From Flammula alnicola (lineage: Eukaryota; Basidiomycota; Agaricomycetes; Agaricales; Strophariaceae), in NCBI GenBank assembly GCA_015499995.1, contig JADNRV010000005.1, positions 434,001 to 498,000 on the forward strand: a DNA stretch of 64,000 nucleotides. Reading direction: 5' to 3'. The translations under genes and the position numbers were made by a program. Below are positions 12,094-23,599 of this stretch, one piece after another. How positions within the stretch are numbered: the stretch's first letter is position 1; every line of letters starts with the position of its first letter. Under the pieces are notes generated by a model that worked only from the letters and a program-made list of their open reading frames with translations, was not told where the DNA came from and did no database searches.

Positions 12094-13845
12094 ATGCCCT
12101 TCACGGACTGGCACTCAGGCCTCCCCGCCTCTCAAGTGAAACAGGAGTATGGATTCGTGATGTCTACTACCGTAGACGACCTCTCCTATACACCTTCTGA
12201 GCAGGAGAAGTCGCGAGATGCTGCTCAATTTCTTGCCACAGGGCGGAAGAGTTGGAAAACTCTCAAAGGCAAAGGAGAGGCTGTGTGGCCCCCACTTCTG
12301 TAAGTCTTTTTCGGGGTGATCGTCGTACTGTCTTTCCTCACCGATATCCAGGGAAGCAGCGTTACTCGATGGTGCTTTCATTTTATATTTTGCGATCGCC
12401 GTCAATAACCATATTTCATGTAGCCCTCGAGAAATATCAACCGGACACCGTTGGTCCCAAGTCGGATAAAAACCTTGGGCGCTTTCCAATGCGCAATCGA
12501 TTTATATCCGATTACATCTTTGAGACGACAGGCAAACGACGGACGCCTAAACAAGTCGGGAGTCGCCTGCAACAGCTTCGGGACACGTGCAAGAAAGATA
12601 AAAGTGCATAATCTGTCGGTGTTTTATCCATTTAATGGTTGGCTCACGTTAAATTATAGTCCTTCAACTGATATCCCATCATCGGAACACGCCTGAACCT
12701 ACTTCCACAAGCTCCCAGTCTGAGGGTAGCCAGGGGCTTCCCCATCGCCACCTCCCGAGAGCCGTGCCTCTCCCTCCTCCTCCCGTCGACACAAAACTCA
12801 TATACGTCAAGATATCGCTGCAGAGTGAATTATGGCCGGCTCCAATTCCTTCCATCCATTTTGTCAATAACGATACCACGAACCCGCAATTTATCCAACT
12901 CTCCCCATCTTCGTATCCTCCTAGTGGCTCACGCTCCCAGAACAAGGACTATTCGTCAAGCATTCTTCCATTTCTCTCCAGATCCGTGGAATTTCCTTCT
13001 CCGTGCGCCCTCACGCCCGAGTCCACCTTTGTTGTGTACGTCAATGGGTCCAACACACCTGTGCATACGGAAATCGTGCCACTGAGATGCATGTCATCGC
13101 CAATGCAAAGATCAGGGTGGTTGTACGGCTCAGATCTCGTTCCTGCATTCTGGGAAATGCTCTGCTCTAGTCGAGGTGCGTAAATTTTCGCTCCCGCCTT
13201 GATCTCGAATTAATCTTATTTTTCAGATATCACTCGATACACGATTCTCCAAACTTTTAAACCATTGAATTCGGGCCAAACGGGCGGTGTAGATGGAATC
13301 GGTGGCGGGCCACGAGGTATCTGTGTTGTTTACAAGTTCAGCGCCTCAGAAGCAGCCCTACGCAGGTCGTCTAATGCACTTCCGCCTCCACACCCACCGG
13401 CGCATGCCATAGCATCTACCACACAGGTATTTTACGGTTTAGGCATAGCCTCTGAATCCAATAAATTCTCACCTATAACTCTTAGACTCTTTCGGTGCCA
13501 TCTCAAGCATCTCAGGCCTCTCCAGCGTCTACGATTCTTCATTCTGCATGGCTGCTCCCCCCAGAAAGCGACAATTTAGACAATAACTGGGTTCAACCAC
13601 TAAGGGCTACCTACGGCGGCGATAACCTGGGCATGAATCAGCCATCTGGGAACAACATGTCAATGCATTATGCTTCCATCCAGAGCTCCCGTGTCACCTC
13701 GATACGGAAAGGCCTCAACCCAAAATACAACACTTCGCAAATGGAATTCGCACCCTACTTCCAAGCGGACCCAGATCCGAACTCTACGCTATATGCCCCC
13801 ATTCCAGTCCAACACCCTCAGCACTTCAGCTTTTCCTACTCGTAG
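12094..13845 (+). CDS. TEA/ATTS-domain transcription factor
   Basis: Six exons, 12094..12299, 12352..12371, 12424..12603, 12660..13175, 13227..13426 and 13486..13845, give 493 residues without a frame break. The TEA domain lies near residues 55-140 and is split by two introns around a 20-nt exon. It reads VWPPLLEAALLDALEKYQPD, then LGRFPMRNRFISDYI, then TGKRRTPKQVGSRLQQLRDT, the recognition helix 3 block. This is the DNA-binding fold of yeast Tec1, Aspergillus AbaA and animal TEAD. The rest is a Ser/Pro-rich region with one moderately ordered block (LIYVKISLQSELWPAP to SDLVPAFWEML), which may correspond to the conserved C-terminal half of TEA factors. The ATG at 12094 is the first in frame; the frame stays open upstream, so a longer N-terminus is possible. 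Confidence 0.9.
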
Positions 13846-14199
13846 TGCCGCGTTGTTTCTCAACGTCATACTTGGAGCTGGTTTTCTTGTATATAACAAA
13901 CTGGACAATGAATACCTGGACTATTTGTAATTTATTTAGATTATTTCGCAGCAAATCCCCTGGGCCCTCTCTCACAGTCTATGATCAGTTCCGCGGAGTA
14001 GAACCTACTGGATGTATATTATGTGGGGCCGCTATGACGGTATTTCTGATATCGCTTGTAAAAGAACAAGGAATTCCAATTGTACTATATCGCACAGTTA
14101 ATGTATCCAGACAATAATATGATACTGATGGAGTTTTAATTTCCTGGTCCTTTATCTCTTCTGGAGGTTGGACATCCTGCCAACGACCTTGGGTCAGTC
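13846..14199. other. intergenic region, nothing recognised
   Basis: About 350 bases after the TEA gene, AT-leaning, with no coding or repeat structure that I can support. Confidence 0.35.
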
Positions 14200-14915
14200 G
14201 GTGTGGTTATTCGTTCTTGCGATTTCCATGACACTCAACATTTACGATTGGTAAGCTTGGCTATCTTCCACTATTGAAACACTACTTTGAGCAAACCGAA
14301 CGCATCAATAATTGATTGCGAGCCTGAGACTATGAAATCATCTACGAGATCGATGTTCTACCCTCTGCGAATGCGCTTGTGCTATATTCCGAATTGAACA
14401 AAGGCACCAGCGTAGTTCCAGACCCTCGAGTTCCCGTTTGACTCGGAACTTCAACTGTGTCCGCAAGTAAATCGGTGGGCAATCGGTGGATACATAGATA
14501 TGAAATGACAACATACAGTACCTTGATCTCGGAGTTGACTCTCTAACGCGAACCAATTTGGATGCTTGTCAAAAAAATTCCTGAAAAGCCTACTAGTACG
14601 ACTTGGTAGGATCTCCATTTCTATAAGTAACATCGGCATTGAGCAGGGCGATGAACGTGTCTTGTCTGAAAACTGGGAAGTCAATGGATATTACGGGAGT
14701 TTCAAGTTAGGTGTAACAGAAGGCTCACCGTCATCCCGCCGGGGTGTCCTGGTACAGTGAATGCCTTGTGGAACCCCGGTGGCCTTCAGGATATAAAGGT
14801 CACAGGCCCCACTCACTTCTCATCAGCGGACTTAGTACGAAAGAGCAGAGTATGTATTCAAACGCTAAGTGCCGACAACAAGGCCTGTTTGTTTGGCATT
14901 TTGCTAAAACAAAAA
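14200..14915 (-). pseudogene. decayed partial copy of TAN1
   Basis: This stretch aligns base for base, in the same orientation, with the resident TAN1 gene at 17.65-18.35 kb. Matching landmarks in plus-strand text are GATTTCCATGAC (about 14221) with TTTCCATAAC, TGCTTGTCAAAA (about 14560) with TGCTGGTCAAAG, GGCGATGAACGT (14648) in both, and GGATATAAAGGT (about 14789) with AGATATAAAAAC. The copied part covers TAN1 exons 9 back to 5, introns included, so it is a DNA-level duplication and not a retrocopy. The THUMP coding text is interrupted by stops and shifts in every frame. It lacks the first four exons and is presumably dead. Confidence 0.75.
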
Positions 14916-15380
14916 AAGAATGATTCAGTGCGCGCGCTGAGGCGAACTGTTTTGATAGGTTTCCGGTGAAATGGCGTTTCATGGCCTAGACTTGGATTGT
15001 ACAATTTAATTTTCTAACCTGATCGCCTTTGGGCAAAACACCCTTTCCATCGTATGGCGACCGGTATTATCTCAACCGAGTCGTCGCATATGCGTGTGGA
15101 TTGGTGGCGATGACCTAGTGGTGAATGGGTCATCCAAACATAATGTCCTGATGCGGTAAGTGTACTCATACGTAAAGTGAATGGGAAAGTTCAACGCACG
15201 AGCTTTTGAGCGGAGTCACTCGGAACAACGTTGTTTGTCCGTTCTGTGGGACTGGCTAGTCGCGGTCGTGAGGCGACGAACCGACCGCGTCGTTCTCGTC
15301 GCGTCGTCGGTCGTAGAAGCCGCTCGCTCGCACGTAACATAGAAATAATATTCGTGGTTCATTGTATCGTTGGTTTTTGT
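14916..15380. other. intergenic region beside the TAN1 relic
   Basis: I see no gene. A short Arg-rich plus-strand frame (15231..15443) is most likely chance. Confidence 0.3.
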
Positions 15381-15488
15381 CCGTTTTCTTATGTTTTACT
15401 TAATTCTGTATTGTATCCAATGAAACCAGAGCCTCGTGTCTGATTCTTAATTGCAAGCGGACTTGAGAGCGGTGCTACCGTGATAATT

Positions 15489-17383
15489 CTAGACCGAAAG
15501 ACTGAAAATTTCCCGACAGAAACGACCGTCATGTGTGAAGGGCACAGCCTGCGGAGACAAGACACGGCCGTTTCTCTGTAGATATAGTACGTAATTATAA
15601 TGTGGATGGACGACACATACATTGAGTGTCGAAAGGCCCGCATCCTCCCTGTTGTCCCCGGCACGCCCCTCCGTTATGGCTTTGAACCCAAGTTTCCATT
15701 CAATGAAGCTATATGTTCCGAAAGATCGACGGGTCTGGCTTGATTGAATGCTGTCAGCAACTCTTTGAACTTGACCCACGTTACTTAAGATTCTGTGTCT
15801 GGTGAAATATCGAAGGAATTTTGGGCGACTCGCGACTTAGCAGAGAGCGTCCTTTCCGGCCGTTGATTATAGAAGATTGTAGGTGCGGATTTTCTCCAGC
15901 TGTCCGCATACGTTCTCTTTGCGGGTGTTACCTTCATGCAGAAGGAAAGTGAAGGAAAGTATTTAGATGAAGAACTCCAGCTCACGTGATAGTATCGGTT
16001 GATGGAACCGGTCCAGACGTCTTATCTCGCAGGTTCAAGGCCTTAAACGCTGAAGTGACTTCAGTTGTCGCATCCTCAGAACCACGAAGGTTCCATTGCG
16101 GATGTGACAAATCGAAATCTGTGAGAAGCCGGGTATCTATGAGAAGTCGTGCATCATAGTGTTGAGGGATGGTCCTAAAGTTTTACGCGATCTTTCCGAT
16201 CTTTCCAGAGAAAACTATGATCCAGAACCAACGGAGTACATCGTATTCAATAGAAAAAACGTCATGTCGAAAGGGCAGAAGTTCTTTACTCACATGTTAT
16301 GACGTCGAGCCACACTCTGACAAAGTCGCGCCAGTCCGTTCGTTATGTATCGTGGTTTGGAGAGCTTGGTGGTCTTTCGACAATCTTCTGACAATACTTC
16401 GCAAATGTCTGGTGGTATATCGCGGGATCTCTCCACGAGTGTCCAGGATAGGCAAAGGGTTCGTCATCCTAGGATCCTATTTTTCGCATTCTCGTGAACA
16501 GTCCGTCCTGAGCATTGTCCCTTCGTGAGATTACTCGCGTTCAGGGTAATCCTTGCAAACCGTCAGCGAATCACTTTCGTCCGCAGTCGTCGCCTTGCCA
16601 CCAAGTGCGGTGGTCCCTCTAATGGGTTCAGGGTGAGACAAGGTCGTTCAGGTGCAATGCGATATTCCCTGAGCCTAGGCCGCCGTCAGAATCATCGTCG
16701 AGGATCAAAGCATTAATTGTTATAGTAGGCATGACCAGTCTGGTTGCCTTCTCATTCTCTATTAGTGTTCCGTATGGCAGGGCAGTGTTTTCATATGTAT
16801 CAATTGCACCGGGTTGTGGGCGCAATTCCAAGTTGAGCGGTGGAAAAGGAAGACAAGGGCTAGACAACGAGCGAAGTCCTGAAGAATGCAGATACCACGA
16901 TGACCGGCCCATCAAACACCAGATCCACAACCGTCTGCTCCACGTTAAGCCAGACTATTGAGCGTGCCGCCAGAGACGCGCCAACTAACATCAAGTGGGC
17001 CGAGTAGGTGATGCCCGAGGTCATTTCCTCTGCATAAAAGGCTCCGAGCTAGGAAAATATAGCATTGGATGACCGGATTTTGTTCTTTTCTCTCTGAGAG
17101 CGAGAGGAAGCTACTGTCCCTGCCTTCTGGGACCCGAATCATCCACATCTCCTTCATTGAGTCGACCCATGGGGGTATTGGCCTGGTGTGAAAAGGATCT
17201 TTCGTCATCCTTTCGCGAAAGAACCGCCGATTGTTGGGCGACGAGTTGAAGCATGGAAGCCCATTCATGATCAGGCGCTTGAAAGAACCTAAGAAAGAAC
17301 GTTGAATCGGAATTTATAGGGTGATGGATTCCCACGGCTGAATTTCGGCCTCTCCAGCTCCTCCTCAGGTAAATAACTTGCAT
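15489..17383 (-). CDS. unrecognised multi-exon or frame-slipped gene
   Basis: Successive minus-strand stretches read like real protein but no single frame holds. Examples are PPWVDSMKEMWMIRVPEG (about 17150), SAHLMLVGASLAARSIVW (about 16980, hydrophobic), TYENTALPYGTLIENEKA (about 16770), DPAIYHQTFAKYCQKIVE (about 16400), LSHPQWNLRGSEDATTEV (about 16090) and FKELLTAFNQARPVDL (about 15750). Plausible introns lie between several of them. I do not recognise the family. It sits between the TAN1 relic and the intact TAN1 and may be a neighbour caught in the same rearrangement. Coordinates give the span of coding-like text, not a confirmed model. Confidence 0.35.
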
Positions 17384-17563
17384 GGTTGGCAGCCAGCAGA
17401 GTATCTCATCTTATACATAAATACCGCCATCTTTTAATATTTCTAGATGGATTGGGTTGTAGATGCCAGCTGAATCGCAGAATATGTGAGGGAAACCAGT
17501 GTGGCATTTGTAGAAACCTGGGAAACGACATGTATTTCTTAATCAATGTATCATTGGAACCCA

Positions 17564-18879
17564 TCATGGGGTTTCATCGCTGATCGTTTCTTTTGTCTCT
17601 TCCTTCGTCTCTTCCGACTTTTTTATACCTTGAAACACTCGACTCTCTCCTGGTTCGTCGCTGCGGTGCTTCTTGCTGACAATTTCCATAACGTTGAATT
17701 TGTGTAATTGGTAATAATCCTCGACGATGGAAACGCCACATATACTCTGCTCAGCGGATTAGCACACTGAAATTGTAAGAAATCGATGACAGACCTTGAA
17801 CACCTCGACCAATATAAAGATCTGAGGATTCTCTAGATCGACGATGTGACCTTCGGGGACGCTTTGGGCCACGTTCTGAATCAGTGTTGGACGAGGAATG
17901 GTGGTGTGGTTCCGAATTCGCAATTCTATTTTGTACTGTGTAGATTTGAGACATGAGACAGATAATAGGGCAGCTCGATATCTAACGTACTTTGAAAGTC
18001 GTAGCTGGATGCTGGTCAAAGAAGTCCTTAAAGATCCTTTGACAGAGGGCCTGAATCTCCGGCAGATTTGCAACACAGCTTCCAGAAACTGGAACAAGGC
18101 GATGAACGTATCTAAAAATTGGCGGGTCAGGAGATGTGACGCTCGATGTACTGAGCTTTCGCGGGTTGACTTACCGCGTACGGGTAACGCCTGTTTCTTG
18201 TACGGTTTTGATGTAACGCACTACAAGTCCACGGGATCCACAGGTGGTTTACAAGATATAAAAACTACTGAACTTGTCATCAGACACGCAGAGTATTCAA
18301 ATGCAAAATACGCACCGCATGGGGTATTTGTTTGACAATTTGCTAGAATTATAGATGTACCTCAGTTGTTGGCTGTATATCCACATTAACGAAAACTAGC
18401 CGAAACGTTGTTGTGGGTTTCCACTTCGAGGGCGTTTCATGTCCGAAACCTCCTTTGCAACCCGTTCTTCCAAGCTGAGGCCAGTATCATCCTCCTCTTC
18501 GTCTGAGTTTTTGTCAATAGGAGTCTCTATGGGCCATATTTCAGACGCTATCTGAAGGGATGTTATAAGGAAGTACCCAAATTGAAAGGGCAGGCTGACC
18601 GATTCGAATAGTTCATAGATTTCTCCAACCGTCTGCTTTTCCTTTCCTTTTACACCTAGCGTCGAATAAAAAAGGAGCTTCCACGAAGAATAACGAACGC
18701 ACAGCTCACCCAGACCCCAGGTCCTTCCACATGTCGCTTTCCCCAGATCGGTGTTCCGTCCTTGTGCACGAAGTGTTACAACGCCTGCGGCGACAGGTAG
18801 GGAGATGTGTTCTCACAGATCTATACTTTTTCTTCCGTTTGCTGTCACCGCCTTCGAATTTTCGTTTTGCGTCGGACAT
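17564..18879 (-). CDS. TAN1: TAN1, THUMP-domain tRNA acetylation factor, one frame slip
   Basis: Nine exons on the minus strand: 18817..18879, 18703..18760, 18600..18655, 18401..18551, 18316..18342, 18175..18267, 17991..18111, 17795..17935, 17564..17746. The product is about 297 residues. It begins MSDAKRKFEGGDSKRKKKYR, then has GTPIWGKRHVEGPGVWVSCV, RFANCQTNTPC, YVHRLVPVSGSCVANLPEIQ and the THUMP core KIELRIRNHTTIPRPTLIQ to VDLENPQIFILVEVFK. Tan1/THUMPD1 presents tRNA-Ser and tRNA-Leu to the Kre33/NAT10 acetyltransferase for ac4C12 formation. Exon 6 lacks one base at about 18224 (plus-strand CACTACAAG where CACTACCAAG is expected), turning DLVVRYIKT into a stop. The intron after exon 4 appears to start with GC. 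The slip is probably a sequence error. Confidence 0.88.
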
Positions 18880-19059
18880 TGCGCTAATTGTAGATGAGAT
18901 TGTGAGATTAATCGTTGGAGAAAAGCAGGAATTGTCGACGGATTGTCCGGATTCGATGGCGATCATAAGGTCACGTGATCACATTCAGGAACTGCCAAAG
19001 TGAGTTACTTGATCAGGAGTACTTAGCTGAAGTGACTCTGAGTAAATTCCGAATTTCAG

Positions 19060-19986
19060 CCTTTCCTTAAACCATGATGATGTCGTCTCAAAGCGCAAAC
19101 TCCAAAAACTTATTATTTTTGTCATGGCAAAGAGTGGCACTCGTCATATCCTGTCTTGGAAACATCAGCACTGACCAGTGGAACTTGTACTACATGTCGC
19201 TGAAAGCTGTGGGACCGATATCAATGCTTATCGACTTGTCTCATCAGCTAGTGTATCATTGGTGCCAAGGCGCTAAATGACTCGCTAAGGCGGTATGAAC
19301 GTCGGCCAAAGTATCGGAGACTTGTCATCGACTTTGACGAAAGCGAAGAGCGGCCGACTGAAGTTTTGCATATCGATGTTCAAGGCTATCGCAACGGTGG
19401 ACGAGGATCCAGAAGTCAACGGCGGCATTCTACCCATCTATTCTACATCTCTTCTAATGTCCGAAAACATGCTTTCCCAGTGGTCTGGCCCCTACTCGTC
19501 AACATCGCTCTCGCCAGTTACCTCTCACACCCATCACAGGCAACACGCTCAACGCTCCACTCCTCACGCCGGGCGTTCTGTTTCCAGTCCAACAACACCT
19601 TCCGGCTCTCAATCTCTCTCAACGTGTGCACCATCGTCACTTCCGGACTGACAGCCAAAGCAGCAGAGGCGCAATGGTTACGAGGTCACGCCTCAAGCCC
19701 CGGGATGCATGCTGTATTCCCTCTCCAGCCGAGGTCGTCCTACGCGCGCTGCTTTCGCCGTTGGAGAAGTTCTATCTGTCCAACCTATGAAACTTCTAAC
19801 GGAGGAAAGATGGAATGAACTTGCGCTGGAGGCAGGTGTTTTGAAGGCCGGGTCGAGATTTCCATATCAGATAGAGTCGGCGAATTTCATACTTGGGCGC
19901 TGAGGGGATCTAGTTGTTATCGCTCCAACAGGGATGGGGAAGTCTACGGTCTGGGACCTTCCATTGCTAGTGCAACCAGGGAACTA
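19060..19986 (+). pseudogene. truncated RecQ-like DNA helicase relic
   Basis: The readable part is LLTEERWNELALEAGVLKAG, then FPYQIESANFILGR, an in-frame stop at 19903, then GDLVVIAPTGMGKSTVWDLP, which contains the helicase Walker A motif (APTGMGKST). A stop follows at about 19986, and no DEAH box or later helicase motifs are seen. Upstream frames from about 19060 (VSKRKLQKLIIFVMAKSG; RRYERRPKYRRLVIDFDESE) look like its N-terminal region, with at least one frame change near 19650. Such RecQ-like helicases occur in many copies in agaricomycete genomes, often in repeats. This copy appears dead. Confidence 0.6.
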
Positions 19987-20434
19987 AACTCCTGACTCGG
20001 ACGGCAGGCCTTGGTTGCCTTCTTCATCACCGGCACCCATTCCAGCATCTCTTCACTCGTTATCTTCTTTGCCCATTCATCCATGACCCCACAGGCTCTT
20101 CCGCTTGTGAGGAATATTGGATTGAATTCACCATCTTGTGAAGTGAATGCCGTTTCCAGAAATTGTCAAATGAGAAGTAACTGCAAAGAACATCCTTGGC
20201 TTTCTCAGTATCAGACCGACGTGGCTGTCTTTGGGAAGCAGGAGAATTTGGGCAAATGTTTTCTGGTTCATTGCTATATACAGGTAGAGGGAAATGACGT
20301 ATGCAGAATGAAGAGAAGAGGAATGCGTCGCGACGGAAAGTTCGGTAACAAGTTACCGGATCAGACGAGAATGGAGCCAAGTTGACTAATTCGGGTTGCG
20401 ACGTGTAGTATTACAGAAAATTAATGTTTATCAA
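19987..20434. other. intergenic region, no gene recognised
   Basis: Both strands have 100-codon open frames here, but without recognisable content. Confidence 0.35.
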
Positions 20435-20525
20435 GCCGCGTTGGCGTAGTGGTAGCGCGTCTCACTTGTAAGCACTAGCTGCTCATGCAATGAGAAGGTC
20501 ACTCGTTCAATCCGGGTACGTGGCA
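20435..20525 (+). tRNA. tRNA-Thr (anticodon TGT) with intron
   Basis: GCCGCGT at 20435 pairs with ACGTGGC ending at 20524 as a 7-bp acceptor stem with one G-T pair. The D-arm region is TGGCGTAGTGGTAGCGC. The anticodon stem is TCTCA/TGAGA with loop CTTGTAA, placing anticodon TGT at 20467..20469. An intron of about 19 bases (roughly 20471..20489) interrupts the loop one base after the anticodon, the normal eukaryotic place. The T arm is ACTCG-TTCAATC-CGGGT. A T-run right after the gene (from about 20529) fits RNA polymerase III termination. CCA is not encoded. Confidence 0.9.
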
Positions 20526-21584
20526 TTCATTTTTCTTTCTTTTCCGACGGCAATATATTACTTGATATGCTTGAGGCGTTTTCTCAGGTTTGAGTCGGAG
20601 CCAAATTTTTGTACCGATGCAGTTCGACGCGAAGGCTCAACTGTTATTCCATATTTCATCTCCACCTCACGGGAAACCATCAGGTTGTTCAAGCCTGTCT
20701 CACCATGAGGCGTATAGCATGGGATGCGGAAGTCGATCATTCTCATAATACCATTTGCAATGTGATGCTGATGAAAATTGCAGATGAAAGGTAGATGGGC
20801 ATGGGAAGCTTGAAAAAACACAGCATGGGAGGGTCAGACAGTGCCTGCCTTGCCCTTCTCGGAACTTGCGGAAGCCTCAACGACAGGGTGGACGCGAGCG
20901 CCAATTTGATAGATAGATAAGATCAACGTCAGTGCAATCAGCGATATGACTGTTAGCGAGTCCAAATTTTACCGCCACGGTGGAACGAGGTAAACTTGGC
21001 TGGATGGTGATTATCACAAGAGGCGATTGATCTTCACACTGCGTCCAGGAGGTTCCTGTGACGAACAGTGGTCCAACCAAGTATGCATGTGGACGAATGG
21101 CGGTTGACTGCGGAGCTGTGAGATTGAAGCTCGAGAGAACGGAACAATAATTTGATTGCTGACACCGAGCGTAATACGTGGGGAATGCTCTAATTATGTA
21201 GTCGTGGCGACGAATAACGATAAGTAATACGTGAGTGAGTGTGGGTTACTAGTACAAGTTCGTGCGAAAATGGACGCCGGCCGACCGTCGCGGTAGACAT
21301 CATAGAGAAAGGACTGTGGCGCCGTCTAGGTTCGCGTACAGTCGAGACGGCGTCATTGTGCTGGTGGACAGACGTGTTTCAAGAAATTTCTGTGTAGCGG
21401 TGCATGACGAAAGACAGAAAAAGGAAAGAATTAAACGAGCATAATCATGAGAGAATAAATATTATGCGTCAAAGCAACACAGCACACATCATTGGGGGAT
21501 ATTCATAACACAAGAAAGAAAAGGAACGCGCCAACGGCAACCGGCCATCAAGAACTTCGAAAGAATACAATACGGCCAGGTAGA
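20526..21584. other. intergenic region downstream of G-alpha
   Basis: There is no assigned gene. On the minus strand near 20830-20960 one frame reads DSLTVISLIALTLILSIYQ, a membrane-segment-like stretch, followed by a Lys/Ser tail and stop. This could be the last exon of a small membrane protein, but I could not find convincing upstream exons. Confidence 0.3.
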
Positions 21585-23599
21585 TCATACGAGCGCTGCC
21601 GATTGAAGGTATCCTCTGAATATGGAGTCGCGCACTAAAATAGAGACATCCATCAGCACGGGGTGCTTTGTAATGTTGAGGTGAGAAAGCCAACTTACCG
21701 TTTCCAATAACCGCTGAGTGGCTTTCGTGTCCTGCAAATCACCGAACATTAGTCTGAGAACACACATGCCACTTGATATGAAAGGGAACGCACCACAACG
21801 CTGGTAAAGTGAGTATACAGAACCCTTCGGTTTTCGTTGTTCCGTCTATGGACTTGGAGAAAGTGTGCTCGGAAGTACTGTACAACAGTCTCGTAGTCGT
21901 TCGAACGTTCGCCAAAGGAGGTTATGCTATGAAGCGATATAGTTAGAATCAACGCGTGGTATCACGTGGGCGTACACTTACTATTTCCGAACTTTGAGGC
22001 CTCGATCCAGTTTTGACCTCAAAAGATCAGTCTTATCTGAAAAACGTGAGAATCAGATGAGTACCAATCAAGTTACATTGTGCGTGGGGCCACATACTGA
22101 GAAAAAGAACCAGATGAACACTTTTTAAGAGGGCATTCGAGCAAATCTGGGTGAAAAGTTGGAGCGAATCGTCGATCCGATTCGTCCGAGGGTCCTCTTC
22201 CAAGTACTAACATACGGCCCAAGTTAGAACGTTGCTTCAAACGAATAGCGAGCGAACGTACCTGATCAAAGGCGCTCACAGGGGCCACGAAAATAATCGC
22301 ATTGGCATCATCGAAGTATGGTACCCACGAATGTCGTTGTCCACGGGCACCGCCCACGTCGTATAGGTGCCAAGTGACCGATTTCCCGTGAATATTTACA
22401 TCAAATATATGCTCAGCGACGCCCATAGTTTGGATGCGAGCGTGTAAAATATCATCTGCGTGGGGAAAGTTCATATATGCGCATTAATATGTCAAAAAAC
22501 AGTGTTACCGGTAGTCGGCACATAGTCAGGCGACGCGACACGAGAAATATGCTTAGGAAGCTGAATACAGGAGTCATTAATATTATCAAAACAAAGTGAC
22601 AAAGCAACTACAATTCGGACCATTCGTCCAGCTTCAATCGCCGTTTAGCGATCATATTCTTCACAATTGGGTGACCCCAAAGTGCGTGGATGTCTTCCTC
22701 ACAAGCCTGCAGTAAGCGACCAATCTCTTCAACCATGGGGTCCGGAGGGATCTCAGTAGAGGCACTTTCTCGGGCCTTTTTGTCGCTGGTATTTGGGCGC
22801 TTCTGCTTCACCTTTCCGATGCCATTTTCAATGGTTCGAGCTTGCCATCCGCTGCGCACGTAAACTCCGCCCTTCCCAGAGCCAGAAACAGAGAGACCAC
22901 CACTCAATCGGTCTGCGAGCTGGGCGTCGGTCGCTATCAAGGGCGACAGCCTGCGACGAAGATTGGCGATCTGGATTGCACCAGAGCTGGAAGGCGTAGA
23001 ACGACTCCCAGAAGCCATAGAGTGGTCAGTCGAACTCGGAGTACCGTGCATGTCGCCGGGATCCATCAAAGATGTTGAAGGCGATGGCTGATCAGCGATG
23101 CGGGTACCATTGGCCTTGCCAGAGTGTTGGAGCGGACGTCCTCCGGGCCCGGAGTATCATCACCATCGTCGGCGTCATCGTCCCATGCCTCCAAAGTATT
23201 GAGGATGTGCTTCAGAGAATGGACGACGTTGAAGTAAATAACAGTTCTCCAAGATAGGCGCTCTTGATCAAGCGAGTTTGGCTTGTACATTAGCTGAAAC
23301 TGCTTCTGGAGCGTCGACTTCCCACTCTCGGCTTGGCCGAGCAGGAGTAGCTATGAAATCCGGGTAGGTTGGTCAATATATGCGCTGTGAGTTGCGAATG
23401 TTGTCGTACCTTTACGTCCGTCTTTGACTTCTTCAGGCGCTCGCGCTCCTCCCTCAAATCTTCGTCGATTTGCTCTGAGACCCGCTTGCCTCGGCTTCGG
23501 CCTCGAGGCGGACAGCGCGCTCAGAGTCGGTCTCAGAGGGGGGCGGCTTCATGGCGCAGTAATGGGGTCATCCTGGCTGTACAAGGAGGGGGAGCGCAT
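21585..23599 (-). CDS. heterotrimeric G-protein alpha subunit, divergent basidiomycete type, several frame slips
   Basis: Nine exons: 23410..23599, 22612..23350, 22509..22560, 22262..22455, 22098..22206, 21982..22036, 21794..21926, 21699..21731, 21585..21634. Guanine-nucleotide motifs in order are G1 LLLLGQAESGKST, G2 region DDILHARIQTMGV, G3 DVGGARGQRHSWVPYFDD, G4 VLFLNKTDLL and G5 VDTKATQRLLET, ending SIFRGYLQSAALV. The switch II Gln is Ala (DVGGAR), so GTP hydrolysis is probably slow. There is no MGxxxS myristoylation start and no C-terminal Cys. The helical domain carries a long Asp/Ser-rich insert, giving about 519 residues. Five positions need one extra base to stay in frame: about 23555, 23486, 23110, 22612 and 21634. 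A 50-nt intron with a GTCCGC donor could replace the third. Confidence 0.85.

Noticed and set aside
21585..23599. Programmed frameshifting in the G-alpha gene
   Set aside because: The five slips have no common slippery site or downstream structure, and the same kind of slip occurs in unrelated genes nearby.
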